This document shows positions 6,810 through 14,453 of a stretch of 18,703 nt of DNA, in pieces. Position numbers and translations under genes: made by a program. The DNA is from Erysipelotrichaceae bacterium. Lineage in GTDB: Bacteria > Bacillota_I > Bacilli_A > Erysipelotrichales > Erysipelotrichaceae. The notes below the pieces were generated by a model that saw only the letters and a program-made list of their open reading frames with translations, did no database searches and was not told where the DNA came from. Location: contig JAIKXJ010000048.1 in the NCBI GenBank assembly GCA_024684175.1, positions 1-18,703 of the forward strand, in the 5' to 3' direction. Numbering within the stretch: the first letter of the stretch is position 1; each line of letters starts with the position of its first letter.

Positions 6810-8581
6810 ATAAGAATAAAAAGATCCTGGTCCTGATCCTGGTGCTGCTTGCTTTGTTCAGCATCTTTTTCAGCCGGCTTTCATTCGTTGAACATGCCGA
6901 TCTTTCTTTTGCCGACCGTCTCTATCAGAAGGGAAACATCTCGGCAGGCAAGATCGTCATCGTGCAGATCGATGAAAAGACTCTGGCAGCGCTGGGCAGC
7001 GATCCGCTGAGCTGGGACCGCAAAGAGTTTGCGGAAGTCCTGAACGTACTGAATACAAAAGGAAACGAGCCGGCGGTCATCGGCGTGGATGTTTTGTTTG
7101 CCCACGAGGAAGATGAAGAAAGCGACGAGGCCCTCATTCAGGCAGCCGGGGACAATGTCGTCCTTGCCGGGATGTACTACTACGGAAACAAGCTGGAGAC
7201 CGGGAAAGACGGTTCCTACAGCTGGAAAAAGGATGCGGTGATCGATGAAGCGATGCCCTATGATGGACTTCGAAAAAAGGCGGAAATCGGCATCGTCAAT
7301 CTGACGTCCGACAAAGACGGGAAGATCCGTCATATGCGGATCTTCTATCCGGGAAAGGAAGGAAAGGAAGCTTCGTTTGCCCTGGCGGCCGCTCAAAAGT
7401 ATGCGGCATACAAGGGAACGAAACTCGTCCTGCCGGAAAAAGATCACGCTTATCTGGAATTCACCTATCCTTCCGGAGGCTATCTGGAAAAGATCTCTTT
7501 CATCGATGTCAAAGAAGGAAAGTATCCGGCATCGTATTTTGCGGACAAGATCGTTCTGATCGGTGCCTGTGCCGCATCGATGCAGGATGAGTACCTGACG
7601 GCCATCGACCGGAACAAGGCGATGTACGGCGTCGAGGTCCACGCCAACAGTATCGAGATGCTGCTGCGGGGCGAATATAAAACGGAAGTGAACGATAGCC
7701 TGCAAAGGACAGCTGTTCTGTGTGCCTTGCTGCTCGGGGCTGCGGTCTATGCCTTTGCCGGGATCAAGGGGATGTTGGCAGTGTATGGGGCAAGTCTCTT
7801 GCTGTCGCTTGCTGCGTGCGTCTTCGGATATCGCTTCGGCTATGTCTTACATCCGCTGTGGCTGCCGTTCGGTGCGAGCCTGCAGTTCGTTGCCGGGATC
7901 GCGTCGCGGTTTCTGGCTGAGCAGGCTTCAAAAAAGAAGCTGCGCCGGCAGTTTGAACAGTATGTCGATCCTTCCGTTCTGAAGAAGATCCTAGACAGCG
8001 GCGGAAAAGACCTGCAGCTAGACGGCAAAGAGTGCGATGTGGCGGTCTTGTTCGTCGACATCTGCGGTTTCACGACGCTTTCGGAAAAGCTCCCGCCGGA
8101 GAAGGTCGTCGATATCCTCAACCATTATCTGAATATGGTGACGGAATGCATCATGAACAACGGCGGGACTTTGGATAAGTTCATCGGCGACTGTGCCATG
8201 GCCTTCTGGAATGCGCCGTACATACAGGAAGATCCGATCGGCAAGGCGATCCGGGCGGGTCTTGATATGATCGACGGTGCAGAAAAATTAAACAAAGAAC
8301 TGGGTTTCGATCTGGGTTTTGCGATCGGCATCAATTACGGCAAGGCCGTCATCGGCAACATCGGTTCGGATAAGCGTATGGATTTCACGGCGATCGGCGA
8401 CTGCGTGAATACGGCGTCCCGTCTGGAGAGCCTGAAGATCCCCGGTGAGAAACGGGAGGGAAAGATCTATATTTCTGAGGAGGTCTACGTTCTCGTCAAA
8501 GACCGCTATGATGGGAAGGATCTTGGCGAACATGCGCTGAAGGGAAAGGAAAAGAAAGTCCGCATCTATGCGTTGGGATAA
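6794..8581 (+). CDS. CHASE2-domain class III adenylate cyclase
   Basis: This is a membrane receptor cyclase of 595 aa predicted to make cAMP from ATP. Segment 10-27 is the first membrane helix. Residues ~33-295 form an extracellular CHASE2 sensor (DRLYQKG, GVDVLF, DKIVLIGA, YGVEVHAN). Three membrane helices follow (~306-324, 328-346, 350-372), then a short linker (LRRQFEQYVDPSVLKKIL) and the catalytic domain (~412-593). All six catalytic positions are present: metal Asp422 (LFVDICGFT) and Asp466 (IGDCAMAFWN), adenine-selecting Lys462 and Thr532 (DFTAIGD), and transition-state Asn539 and Arg543 (VNTASRLE). Lys plus Thr is the class IIIb adenylate cyclase signature rather than guanylate cyclase. 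Start ATG lies 5 bases after GAGGAG and overlaps the upstream gene by 16 bases. It is the last gene of the operon. Confidence 0.9.
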   Translation: MLGRLDKNKKILVLILVLLALFSIFFSRLSFVEHADLSFADRLYQKGNISAGKIVIVQIDEKTLAALGSDPLSWDRKEFAEVLNVLNTKGNEPAVIGVDVLFAHEEDEESDEALIQAAGDNVVLAGMYYYGNKLETGKDGSYSWKKDAVIDEAMPYDGLRKKAEIGIVNLTSDKDGKIRHMRIFYPGKEGKEASFALAAAQKYAAYKGTKLVLPEKDHAYLEFTYPSGGYLEKISFIDVKEGKYPASYFADKIVLIGACAASMQDEYLTAIDRNKAMYGVEVHANSIEMLLRGEYKTEVNDSLQRTAVLCALLLGAAVYAFAGIKGMLAVYGASLLLSLAACVFGYRFGYVLHPLWLPFGASLQFVAGIASRFLAEQASKKKLRRQFEQYVDPSVLKKILDSGGKDLQLDGKECDVAVLFVDICGFTTLSEKLPPEKVVDILNHYLNMVTECIMNNGGTLDKFIGDCAMAFWNAPYIQEDPIGKAIRAGLDMIDGAEKLNKELGFDLGFAIGINYGKAVIGNIGSDKRMDFTAIGDCVNTASRLESLKIPGEKREGKIYISEEVYVLVKDRYDGKDLGEHALKGKEKKVRIYALG

Positions 8582-8601
8582 AGCCGCTGAGCGGCTTTTT
8601 T
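8581..8601 (+). terminator. Terminator of the cyclase operon
   Basis: AGCCGC (8582-8587), loop TGA and GCGGCT (8591-8596) are followed by five T. The hairpin begins at the last base of the cyclase stop codon. Confidence 0.85.
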
Positions 8602-8624
8602 CAATGAACGCAGTTCAAATAGTG

Positions 8625-8630
8625 TAGAAT
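8625..8630 (+). promoter_or_regulatory. Likely -10 element of the PnuC-type gene
   Basis: TAGAAT matches 5/6 of the -10 consensus. No good -35 is visible; the region is occupied by the preceding terminator and an AT-rich stretch. A start near 8637 would give a leader of about 20 bases. Confidence 0.35.
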
Positions 8631-8658
8631 AGAAACGTTGAATAGAAAAAAAACGCAT

Positions 8659-9885
8659 ATGAAAGAAAAACTGAAAAACTTTATGGAACCAAACAAGACG
8701 GTAAGAAAGATCGAGGCGGCTGCCTTAGTGCTTTTACTGATCGGGTCGGTCTTTTCTTATGTAAGGGGGACGTCTTCGCTGAACAAGGATCCCGGTGAGC
8801 TGACCTATGTCGATACCGTCGAGATGATACGCGATCTCGAGGCCGAAGACTACGATGAAGATTCGACGTCCTGCGATGTCATCTACGTTAATGATGACGG
8901 ACAGCTGATCAAGACTTATACCTACGAGGAGTATGAGACACTGGAAGATACGAAGATCACCGCTTATGCCTATACGACCGAAGAGGGCACGAAGCTCTTC
9001 TTCGATCACAAGGATCCTTCCGCGGACGTCGTCAAAGGTGTCTACCGGCAGACCATGGCGACAAGGTTCATGCCGGTCTTCAATCTGGCCAACGCCCTGA
9101 TCATCCTGGCGGTGTCGGTCGCGGTGATGCTGTATTTCGGCAGCTTCTTCACGACCTATGAGAAGTGCTGGTTCTTAGGCATCATGGTGCTGGCAACGAT
9201 CTTTGCGGTCCTGTTCCCGGAAGAGAGCGCCAACGGCGTCAACGGCATCTGGATCATGCTGCTGTATCTGCTGGATACGTTCCTGAATATCTTGTGCGAG
9301 CTGTTGATCTCCAAACAGTCCCGCTACAACTTCTTAGTCTCGGTCCTGGTCGAGATCACGGAGATCGTCATCAGTATCGTACTGATGTACCGTTTCGCAA
9401 CGATGGCTGTGACTTTGCTGTTCTGGCTGCCGATCGATATCCTGAGTTACATCAACTGGACCAGACACAAGGACAACATCGAAGACGAGCTGACGGTCGT
9501 CAGGAGGCTGAAAGGTTACCAGGAAGTCCTGGTCATCCTGGCGATCGCCGTCTGGACCCTCGTTGTCGGCTACTTCATTTCCGGTCTTGATATCTCGACG
9601 GATTTCCTGGGCAACAACGAACGCCTGGAGACGCTCATGGCCTATATGGATGCCTGTGCTTCGGCGGTGGGGATCGCCAACGGTCTGTTCATCTTTTTCC
9701 GATTAAGAGAACAGTGGATCGCCTGGTACATCTGCGCCGCGCTGGAAGCGGTCATGAACATCCTGGCCGGACAGTATGTCCTGCTGGTGCTCAAACTGGG
9801 TTATTTCACGAACACGACTTACGGCTACATCAAATGGAGCCGTTACATCAGGACACACAAGGAAGATGACAAGTCCTTGTTGTAA
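8659..9885 (+). CDS. pnuC: PnuC-family transporter with extra N-terminal extracytoplasmic domain
   Basis: This is a predicted membrane importer for a vitamin B3-type nucleoside (nicotinamide riboside in the family). The C-terminal half carries the PnuC signature: an LREQWIAWYICAALEAVMN helix, then VLLVLKLGYFTNTTYGYIKW. About seven membrane helices occupy residues ~125-395. Before them lies one helix (~16-33) and an acidic soluble segment of ~90 residues (34-125; DLEAEDYDEDSTSCDVIYVND), which ordinary ~200-250 aa PnuC proteins lack. ATG 8659 is chosen (408 aa); a TTG at 8638 would add 7 residues. Neither start has a recognisable Shine-Dalgarno, the leader being A-rich. No NAD-synthesis gene is adjacent. 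Family assignment is good, substrate is inferred. Confidence 0.7.
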   Translation: MKEKLKNFMEPNKTVRKIEAAALVLLLIGSVFSYVRGTSSLNKDPGELTYVDTVEMIRDLEAEDYDEDSTSCDVIYVNDDGQLIKTYTYEEYETLEDTKITAYAYTTEEGTKLFFDHKDPSADVVKGVYRQTMATRFMPVFNLANALIILAVSVAVMLYFGSFFTTYEKCWFLGIMVLATIFAVLFPEESANGVNGIWIMLLYLLDTFLNILCELLISKQSRYNFLVSVLVEITEIVISIVLMYRFATMAVTLLFWLPIDILSYINWTRHKDNIEDELTVVRRLKGYQEVLVILAIAVWTLVVGYFISGLDISTDFLGNNERLETLMAYMDACASAVGIANGLFIFFRLREQWIAWYICAALEAVMNILAGQYVLLVLKLGYFTNTTYGYIKWSRYIRTHKEDDKSLL

Positions 9886-9889
9886 GGAT

Positions 9890-9919
9890 TTGATATAAGA
9901 CTATAAAATCTGATAAAAT
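9890..9919 (+). promoter_or_regulatory. Sigma-A-type promoter of efp
   Basis: TTGATA (9890-9895), an 18-base spacer and TAAAAT (9914-9919) start 5 bases after the transporter stop. The leader to the ATG at 9945 would be about 20 bases. Confidence 0.55.
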
Positions 9920-9944
9920 ATGCGATATAAACGAGGTGATTACT

Positions 9945-10502
9945 ATGGCAATTGAAGCAGGCGATTTTAAGACAGGTCTAACACTGATCGTAGACGGTGA
10001 CCCCTGGCAGGTCATCGACTTCCAGCACGTAAAACCGGGCAAAGGCGCGGCGATCTTAAGAACGAAGATGAAGAACCTCAAGACCGGTGCTACGCAGGAA
10101 AGAAACTTTAACGCCAACGTAAAATTCGAATCCGCCAACATCGAAAAGAAACTCGTCAATTTCTCATACATGGTCGACGATACCTATACGTTCATGGATA
10201 TGACGACTTTTGAGACATATGAACTGAGCGCTGATCAGATCGGCTTCAACAAGTATTTCATGGTCGACGGTCTGGAAGTTTCTCTGATGATGTTTGAAGG
10301 ACAGGTCCTGACTGTCTCTGTTCCGGCGATCGTCAATCTGAAAGTCACGGAAACGAGCCCCGGCATCAAGGGTGCTTCCAACAACCAGACTAAGGATGCG
10401 ACTTGCGAGACGGGTCTGACACTCAGAGTTCCGCAGTTCATCGATGAAGGTGAAGTGATCGCGGTCTCTACGGCTGACGGCAAGTATTCTTCAAGAGCTT
10501 AA
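9945..10502 (+). CDS. efp: Translation elongation factor P
   Basis: EF-P binds the ribosome between the P and E sites and relieves stalling at polyproline stretches. The protein is 185 aa, the normal family length, with the typical opening GDFKTGLTLIVDGDPWQVID. The tip loop HVKPGKGAAILRTK carries Lys33, the position equivalent to the modified lysine of other EF-Ps. The C-terminal OB domain ends with the family pattern (ETSPGIKGAS, TGLTLRVPQFIDEGE, DGKYSSRA). ATG 9945 is chosen over an in-frame GTG at 9936, because that GTG is part of the GAGGTG ribosome binding site. The modifying enzyme is not in the window. Its stop codon lies in its own terminator hairpin. Confidence 0.96.
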   Translation: MAIEAGDFKTGLTLIVDGDPWQVIDFQHVKPGKGAAILRTKMKNLKTGATQERNFNANVKFESANIEKKLVNFSYMVDDTYTFMDMTTFETYELSADQIGFNKYFMVDGLEVSLMMFEGQVLTVSVPAIVNLKVTETSPGIKGASNNQTKDATCETGLTLRVPQFIDEGEVIAVSTADGKYSSRA

Positions 10503-10517
10503 TACAAGCTCTTTTTT
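10493..10517 (+). terminator. Terminator overlapping the efp stop codon
   Basis: AAGAGCTT (10493-10500), loop AATAC and AAGCTCTT (10506-10513) form a perfect 8-bp stem running into T-run 10512-10517. The efp TAA is at 10500-10502, so the left arm encodes the last residues of EF-P. The next gene starts 5 bases after the T-run. Confidence 0.8.
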
Positions 10518-10521
10518 AAAC

Positions 10522-11262
10522 ATGAAGTCCGTCGTACTGGTCACAGGCGGAGCCGGCGGCATCGGCTCGGCGATCTGTGAGACATTGGCCAAGGAAGGTT
10601 ATGACATCGTCATCCACTACTTCTCTTCGAAAGAGAAGGCCTTTTCCTTATGCGAAAAACTGAAAGAGACCTATTCGATACGCTGCATGTGCGTACAGGC
10701 GGATGTCGCCAGGGAAGAAGAAACGGAAGCGATGTTCGCTGCGATCGAAAAAGAAATGGGCGGTATCGACATCTTAGTCAACAACGCCGCGATCGATCTG
10801 CCGGATATGTTCCATCTGAAAACGGCGGAACAGTTCCGCCGGGTCCTGGACGTCAACGTCGTGGGTGCCTACAACTGTTCCCGGCGCGCTTATGAACACA
10901 TGAAAGACAAAGGATACGGCCGCATCATCAACATCGCATCGACCAACGGCATCAACACCTACTATCCGATGTGCTTCGATTACGACGCATCCAAAGCGGC
11001 ACTGATCTCTCTGACGCATGATCTGGCCGTACAGTTTTCTCCGGCCGTCAACGTCAATGCGATCGCCCCCGGCTTCATCGGAACGGAAAAAGAACTGGAA
11101 GGCTATGACGAAGAGTTCCTGAAACAGGAGTGTGCCAAGATCCTGAAGAAGCGCTACGGCAGGCCGGAAGAAGTTGCCGATCTGGTGAGCTTCCTGATCA
11201 AGGCCGACTATATCAACAACAGCGTCATCCGCATCGACGGCGGACAGATGGGGAGCGTATAG
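10522..11262 (+). CDS. Short-chain dehydrogenase/reductase, FabG-like
   Basis: This is a predicted NAD(P)-dependent oxidoreductase of 246 aa, the classical SDR length. It has the Rossmann motif TGGAGGIG (8-15), NNAA (87-90), catalytic Tyr154 and Lys158 (YDASK), and the C-terminal VIRIDGGQMG. At 13 residues before the Tyr, where catalytic Ser usually lies, there is Thr141, with Ser140 next to it; either could serve. The substrate is unknown; FabG-like 3-oxoacyl reduction is possible, but no fatty-acid genes are nearby. ATG 10522 is the only start that keeps the first beta strand. It has no Shine-Dalgarno: the preceding bases are the efp terminator T-run plus AAAC. Confidence 0.85.
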   Translation: MKSVVLVTGGAGGIGSAICETLAKEGYDIVIHYFSSKEKAFSLCEKLKETYSIRCMCVQADVAREEETEAMFAAIEKEMGGIDILVNNAAIDLPDMFHLKTAEQFRRVLDVNVVGAYNCSRRAYEHMKDKGYGRIINIASTNGINTYYPMCFDYDASKAALISLTHDLAVQFSPAVNVNAIAPGFIGTEKELEGYDEEFLKQECAKILKKRYGRPEEVADLVSFLIKADYINNSVIRIDGGQMGSV

Positions 11263-11270
11263 ACAAAAGA

Positions 11271-11297
11271 AAAGAAGTTCGAAAACTTCTTTTTTTG
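11271..11297. terminator. Bidirectional terminator, 9-bp stem with CGAA loop
   Basis: AAAGAAGTT (11271-11279) pairs with AACTTCTTT (11284-11292) around loop CGAA. T-runs flank it on both strands. It sits between the stops of the converging dehydrogenase and lyase genes. Confidence 0.85.
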
Positions 11298-12548
11298 TTA
11301 TTTCCTTGCCTTGGTCAGAGCCGACATCACCATCAGCTTACCGTATTCCAGGGACAGCGATCCCTGCATGAACAGCGTATAGGGTTCGACGACCGGTGCA
11401 TCGGCACTGAGCTCGATCGTGCTGCCTTGGGTGAATGCTCCGCAGGCCATGACTTCGTCAAAGGGATATCCGGGCATCGGCGCCGGCAGGACGGTGACGA
11501 AGGAATCGATCGGCGAAGATTCCTGTATGCCTTGGGTAAAGCGGACGAGACTTTCTTCATCGCCGAGTTCCACGGTCTGTATGATGTCGGTGCGTTCTTC
11601 GTCATAGCGCGGATCGACGTTCTTATAGCCGAGCTTTTCCATCATGTAGGAGGCAAAGACGGCGGTCTTCAAGGCTTCCTTGACGGCGTTAGGCGCCATG
11701 AAGATGCCTTTGAAGAAGGAGTTGTTCAGATTGAAGTTGGCTCCCTGTTCTTTCCCGATCCCCGGCGCCGTGAGACGCTCGGCGATCATGCCGATGAGGT
11801 CCGCGCGTCCGGCGATGTAGCCGCCGGTCGATGCGATGCCCCCGCCCAGATTCTTCATCAGCGAACCGACGACGATATCGGCACCGACGTGACCCGGTTC
11901 TCGAGTCTCCGTCAGTTCGCCATAGCAGTTATCGACCATGATGATGACTTCGGTATTGACTTTACGGATCCGTCGGATGAGTTCTTCGATCTTACGGATC
12001 ATCAGCGACTTGCGGTGCGAATAGCCTCTGGAGCGCTGTATCTCGACGAGCTTGACATCGTTTTTCTTCAGGCGTTCCACGATCTTTTCCGTATCGAATC
12101 CCTCGCCGGTCAGATCGATCTGTTCGTAGTTCACGCCGTAAGCCTTGAGAGACTGCGAAGAGTTTCCGCAAAGACCGATCATTTCCTGCAGGGAATCGTA
12201 GGGGGTACCGGTCAGGGAGATCATCGTATCGCCGTGTTTCAGCAATCCGGAGAAGGCCAGATACAAGGCGTTGGTCCCGGACATGATCTGCGGCCGGACA
12301 AGGGCATCCTCTGTGCCCAGAACGGTCGCGAAGATCTTTTCCAGTTTGTCTCTGCCGGCGTCGTAGTTACCGTAGCCGTTGATGTCAGCGAAGTCGGTGT
12401 AGGAGACTTTGTTTTCGATGAAGGCACTTAGGATCCGCTCGGAATTGTATAAGGCGGTCTCATCGATCTTCTTATAGATGTCTTTGAGTTCTTCATCGGA
12501 AGAAAGGGATAGTTCGTATATGTTTTGATCGATCTGTTCTTTGATCAT
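11298..12548 (-). CDS. PLP-dependent methionine gamma-lyase family protein ('aluminium resistance' family)
   Basis: This is a fold-type I, pyridoxal-phosphate enzyme of 416 aa, normal for the family. Residues ~57-66 (INGYGNYDAGRD) and 84-96 (VRPQIMSGTNALY) form the cofactor phosphate-binding part. D206 (MVDNCYGE) would contact the pyridine nitrogen, and K232 (GSLMKNLGGG) is the likely Schiff-base lysine. The family is related to cystathionine/methionine gamma-lyases and widespread in Bacillota; the true substrate is not settled, and the aluminium-resistance name is historical. AAGGAG (12555-12560) lies 6 bases before the ATG. It is divergent from pyrG and converges with the dehydrogenase, so it is a single-gene unit. 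Confidence 0.88.
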   Translation of the reverse strand: MIKEQIDQNIYELSLSSDEELKDIYKKIDETALYNSERILSAFIENKVSYTDFADINGYGNYDAGRDKLEKIFATVLGTEDALVRPQIMSGTNALYLAFSGLLKHGDTMISLTGTPYDSLQEMIGLCGNSSQSLKAYGVNYEQIDLTGEGFDTEKIVERLKKNDVKLVEIQRSRGYSHRKSLMIRKIEELIRRIRKVNTEVIIMVDNCYGELTETREPGHVGADIVVGSLMKNLGGGIASTGGYIAGRADLIGMIAERLTAPGIGKEQGANFNLNNSFFKGIFMAPNAVKEALKTAVFASYMMEKLGYKNVDPRYDEERTDIIQTVELGDEESLVRFTQGIQESSPIDSFVTVLPAPMPGYPFDEVMACGAFTQGSTIELSADAPVVEPYTLFMQGSLSLEYGKLMVMSALTKARK

Positions 12549-12575
12549 AAGCAGCTCCTTAAGATGACAATACTC

Positions 12576-12581
12576 ATTATA
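12576..12581 (-). promoter_or_regulatory. -10 element of the PLP lyase gene
   Basis: A perfect TATAAT on the minus strand lies about 28 bases before the start codon. The -35 region is poor (TTTTCC at 17-base spacing). Confidence 0.5.
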
Positions 12582-12679
12582 TCTTCTATTTTCAGGAAGG
12601 AAAAATGATTTGTTTTTTCATGATACGGGTACCTTTTCATTTCCCATGAATATTTCCCGAAAAATGTAACAAAAATCTG

Positions 12680-12709
12680 TTGACACGGATTTTTCCGCTG
12701 GTTTAAGAT
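12680..12709 (+). promoter_or_regulatory. Strong promoter of the pyrG-glnN cluster
   Basis: A perfect TTGACA (12680-12685), an 18-base spacer and TAAGAT (12704-12709) are present. Transcription would start near 12716, giving an untranslated leader of about 125 bases before pyrG. Confidence 0.65.
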
Positions 12710-12749
12710 GGTAACATATTTGAATAAGTGCGGCCGCGCTGAAAGAAGA

Positions 12750-12773
12750 TCTCCGTAAAATGAGCTGCGGAGA
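12750..12773 (+). promoter_or_regulatory. Hairpin in the pyrG leader
   Basis: TCTCCG (12750-12755) pairs with CGGAGA (12768-12773) around a 12-base loop. Upstream lies a GC-rich self-complementary stretch, AGTGCGGCCGCGCT (12727-12740). Together with the terminator-like hairpin downstream, the leader looks structured. No known riboswitch class is recognised. Confidence 0.45.
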
Positions 12774-12794
12774 ATGGTTTAATTACCCTTATGG

Positions 12795-12830
12795 AATGAC
12801 ATCGCAAGATGTTGTTTTTATTTGTTTTTT
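12795..12830 (+). terminator. Terminator-like attenuator before pyrG
   Basis: ACATC (12799-12803) and GATGT (12808-12812) close a GCAA (GNRA) loop. The stem extends outward by four weaker pairs to 12795/12816. It runs into a long T-rich tract (TGTTTTTATTTG then TTTTTT, ending at 12830), and the pyrG ribosome binding site (GGAGG, 12832-12836) follows at once. A terminator inside a leader, directly before the ribosome binding site, suggests transcription attenuation. Confidence 0.55.
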
Positions 12831-12842
12831 CGGAGGTACGTT

Positions 12843-14453
12843 ATGACAAAATTCATCTTTGTGACCGGCGGGGTCGTCTCTGGTCTGGGCAAGGGCATCA
12901 CGGCGGCGTCCTTAGGCAGGCTGCTGAAAGCAAGAGGACTGAAGGTCGCTTCGCAGAAGCTCGATCCTTATATCAATGTCGATCCGGGGACCATGTCGCC
13001 TTACCAGCACGGCGAAGTCTATGTGACGGAAGACGGTGCGGAGACCGATCTCGACCTGGGGCATTACGAGCGTTTCATCAATGAAGATCTCAACAAATAT
13101 TCCAATCTCACGACCGGCAAGGTCTACTGGAACGTGCTGAACAAGGAACGGCGCGGAGATTACCTGGGAAAGACCGTCCAGGTCATTCCGCACATTACCG
13201 ACGAGATCAAAGGCTTCATCTATGCCGCGGCAAGGAAGAACGATCCGGATGTGCTGATCTGCGAGGTCGGCGGAACGATCGGCGACATCGAATCCCAGCC
13301 CTTCATCGAAGCCATACGGCAGATCGGTCTGGAACAGGGAGACAACAACGTCTGTTATGTCCATGTGACGCTGGTGCCTTATCTGGAAGGTTCCGGAGAA
13401 CATAAGACCAAGCCGACCCAGCACTCGGTCAAGGAGCTGCAGGGCATGGGCATCCGACCGGATCTCATCGTGCTTCGCTGCGTGAAGTCTCTGGAGCCGG
13501 ACATCTTTGAAAAGATCGCCTTGTTCTGCAATCTGAAGAAGGAATGTGTCATCGAAAACAAGACCATCCCGCTTCTGTATGAAGTGCCGCTGATGCTGGA
13601 GAAGCAGGGCATGGCCGACACCGTCTGTGAGAAGCTGGGGATCAACAGACGCAAGGCCGATCTGCGTGACTGGAAGGAAATGGTCAGAAAAGCCAAGCAC
13701 CCTAAGCATAAGATCACGGTCGCGATCACGGGCAAGTATGTGAAGCTGCACGATGCCTATCTTTCGATCGCCGAAGCCCTGCATCATGCGGGCATTGCCC
13801 TGGAAAGTCAGGTGAAGATCCGGTGGATCGATTCGGAAGGCATAAATGAAGAGGATGTTGCCGAAAAACTGAAAGGGTGTGACGGGATCATCGTCCCCGG
13901 TGGTTTCGGCAAGCGGGGCATCGAGGGCATGATCGTGACGGCAAAATATTGCCGCGAAAATAATATACCGTACCTGGGGATCTGTCTGGGCATGCAGGTG
14001 GGGGTCATCGAATACGCCAGACATATCGCCGGCATGAAGGGAGCCAACTCCAAAGAGTTTGATGAAGACTCCCCTTATAAAGTCATCGACTTCCTGCCGG
14101 ACCAGAACGAGCAGACAGACAAAGGCGGGACTTTGCGTTTGGGCTCGTATGACTGTATCCTGAAAGAAGGAACTTTGATCAGAGTGCTCTACGGTCAGGA
14201 AAAGATCGAAGAGCGTCACCGCCACCGCTATGAGTTCAGCAATGTCTTCCGGAAGCAGCTGGAAGAAGCCGGCCTGATCCTGTCCGGCACCTCGCCGGAC
14301 GGCTACATTGTGGAGACGATGGAAAACAAAGACTGTGATTATTTCATCGGCGTGCAGTTTCACCCCGAATTCAAGTCAAGGCCCAACCATGCCCATCCGT
14401 TGTTTCTCGGCCTGGTGAGACAGGGCATCATAAACAAGGAGGAAAAGTTATGA
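12843..14453 (+). CDS. pyrG: CTP synthase
   Basis: CTP synthase makes CTP from UTP, ATP and glutamine-derived ammonia. The 536 aa length is standard. The N-terminal synthetase domain (1-~265) begins [20 protein letters not shown] with the nucleotide-binding loop, and contains [20 protein letters not shown] and [16 protein letters not shown] (metal and UTP/CTP sites). The C-terminal class I glutamine amidotransferase has nucleophile C381 (LGICLGMQ), H507 and E509 (GVQFHPEF). ATG 12843 is chosen over an in-frame upstream ATG at 12822, because GGAGG sits 6 bases before it and the family N-terminus starts there. Its stop overlaps the glnN start (ATGA), so the two are translationally coupled. Confidence 0.97.
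   Translation: MTKFIFVTGGVVSGLGKGITAASLGRLLKARGLKVASQKLDPYINVDPGTMSPYQHGEVYVTEDGAETDLDLGHYERFINEDLNKYSNLTTGKVYWNVLNKERRGDYLGKTVQVIPHITDEIKGFIYAAARKNDPDVLICEVGGTIGDIESQPFIEAIRQIGLEQGDNNVCYVHVTLVPYLEGSGEHKTKPTQHSVKELQGMGIRPDLIVLRCVKSLEPDIFEKIALFCNLKKECVIENKTIPLLYEVPLMLEKQGMADTVCEKLGINRRKADLRDWKEMVRKAKHPKHKITVAITGKYVKLHDAYLSIAEALHHAGIALESQVKIRWIDSEGINEEDVAEKLKGCDGIIVPGGFGKRGIEGMIVTAKYCRENNIPYLGICLGMQVGVIEYARHIAGMKGANSKEFDEDSPYKVIDFLPDQNEQTDKGGTLRLGSYDCILKEGTLIRVLYGQEKIEERHRHRYEFSNVFRKQLEEAGLILSGTSPDGYIVETMENKDCDYFIGVQFHPEFKSRPNHAHPLFLGLVRQGIINKEEKL

Noticed and set aside
11130..12431. 433-codon plus-strand open frame opposite the PLP lyase
   Set aside because: It is composed of antisense codons (rich in D, R, F, V), has no recognisable domain, and overlaps two well-supported genes and their shared terminator.
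12727..12740. GC-rich palindrome (AGTGCGGCCGCGCT) as a protein operator
   Set aside because: It is downstream of the promoter in the transcribed leader and resembles no operator I know; it is more simply explained as RNA structure.
12710..12842. Known riboswitch or T-box in the pyrG leader
   Set aside because: There is no T-box core, no purine, SAM or TPP consensus, and no PyrR-type binding loop that I can recognise.
12912..14363. 483-codon open frame on the minus strand opposite pyrG
   Set aside because: It mirrors the codon pattern of pyrG, has no family motif or ribosome binding site, and lies fully inside a highly conserved gene.
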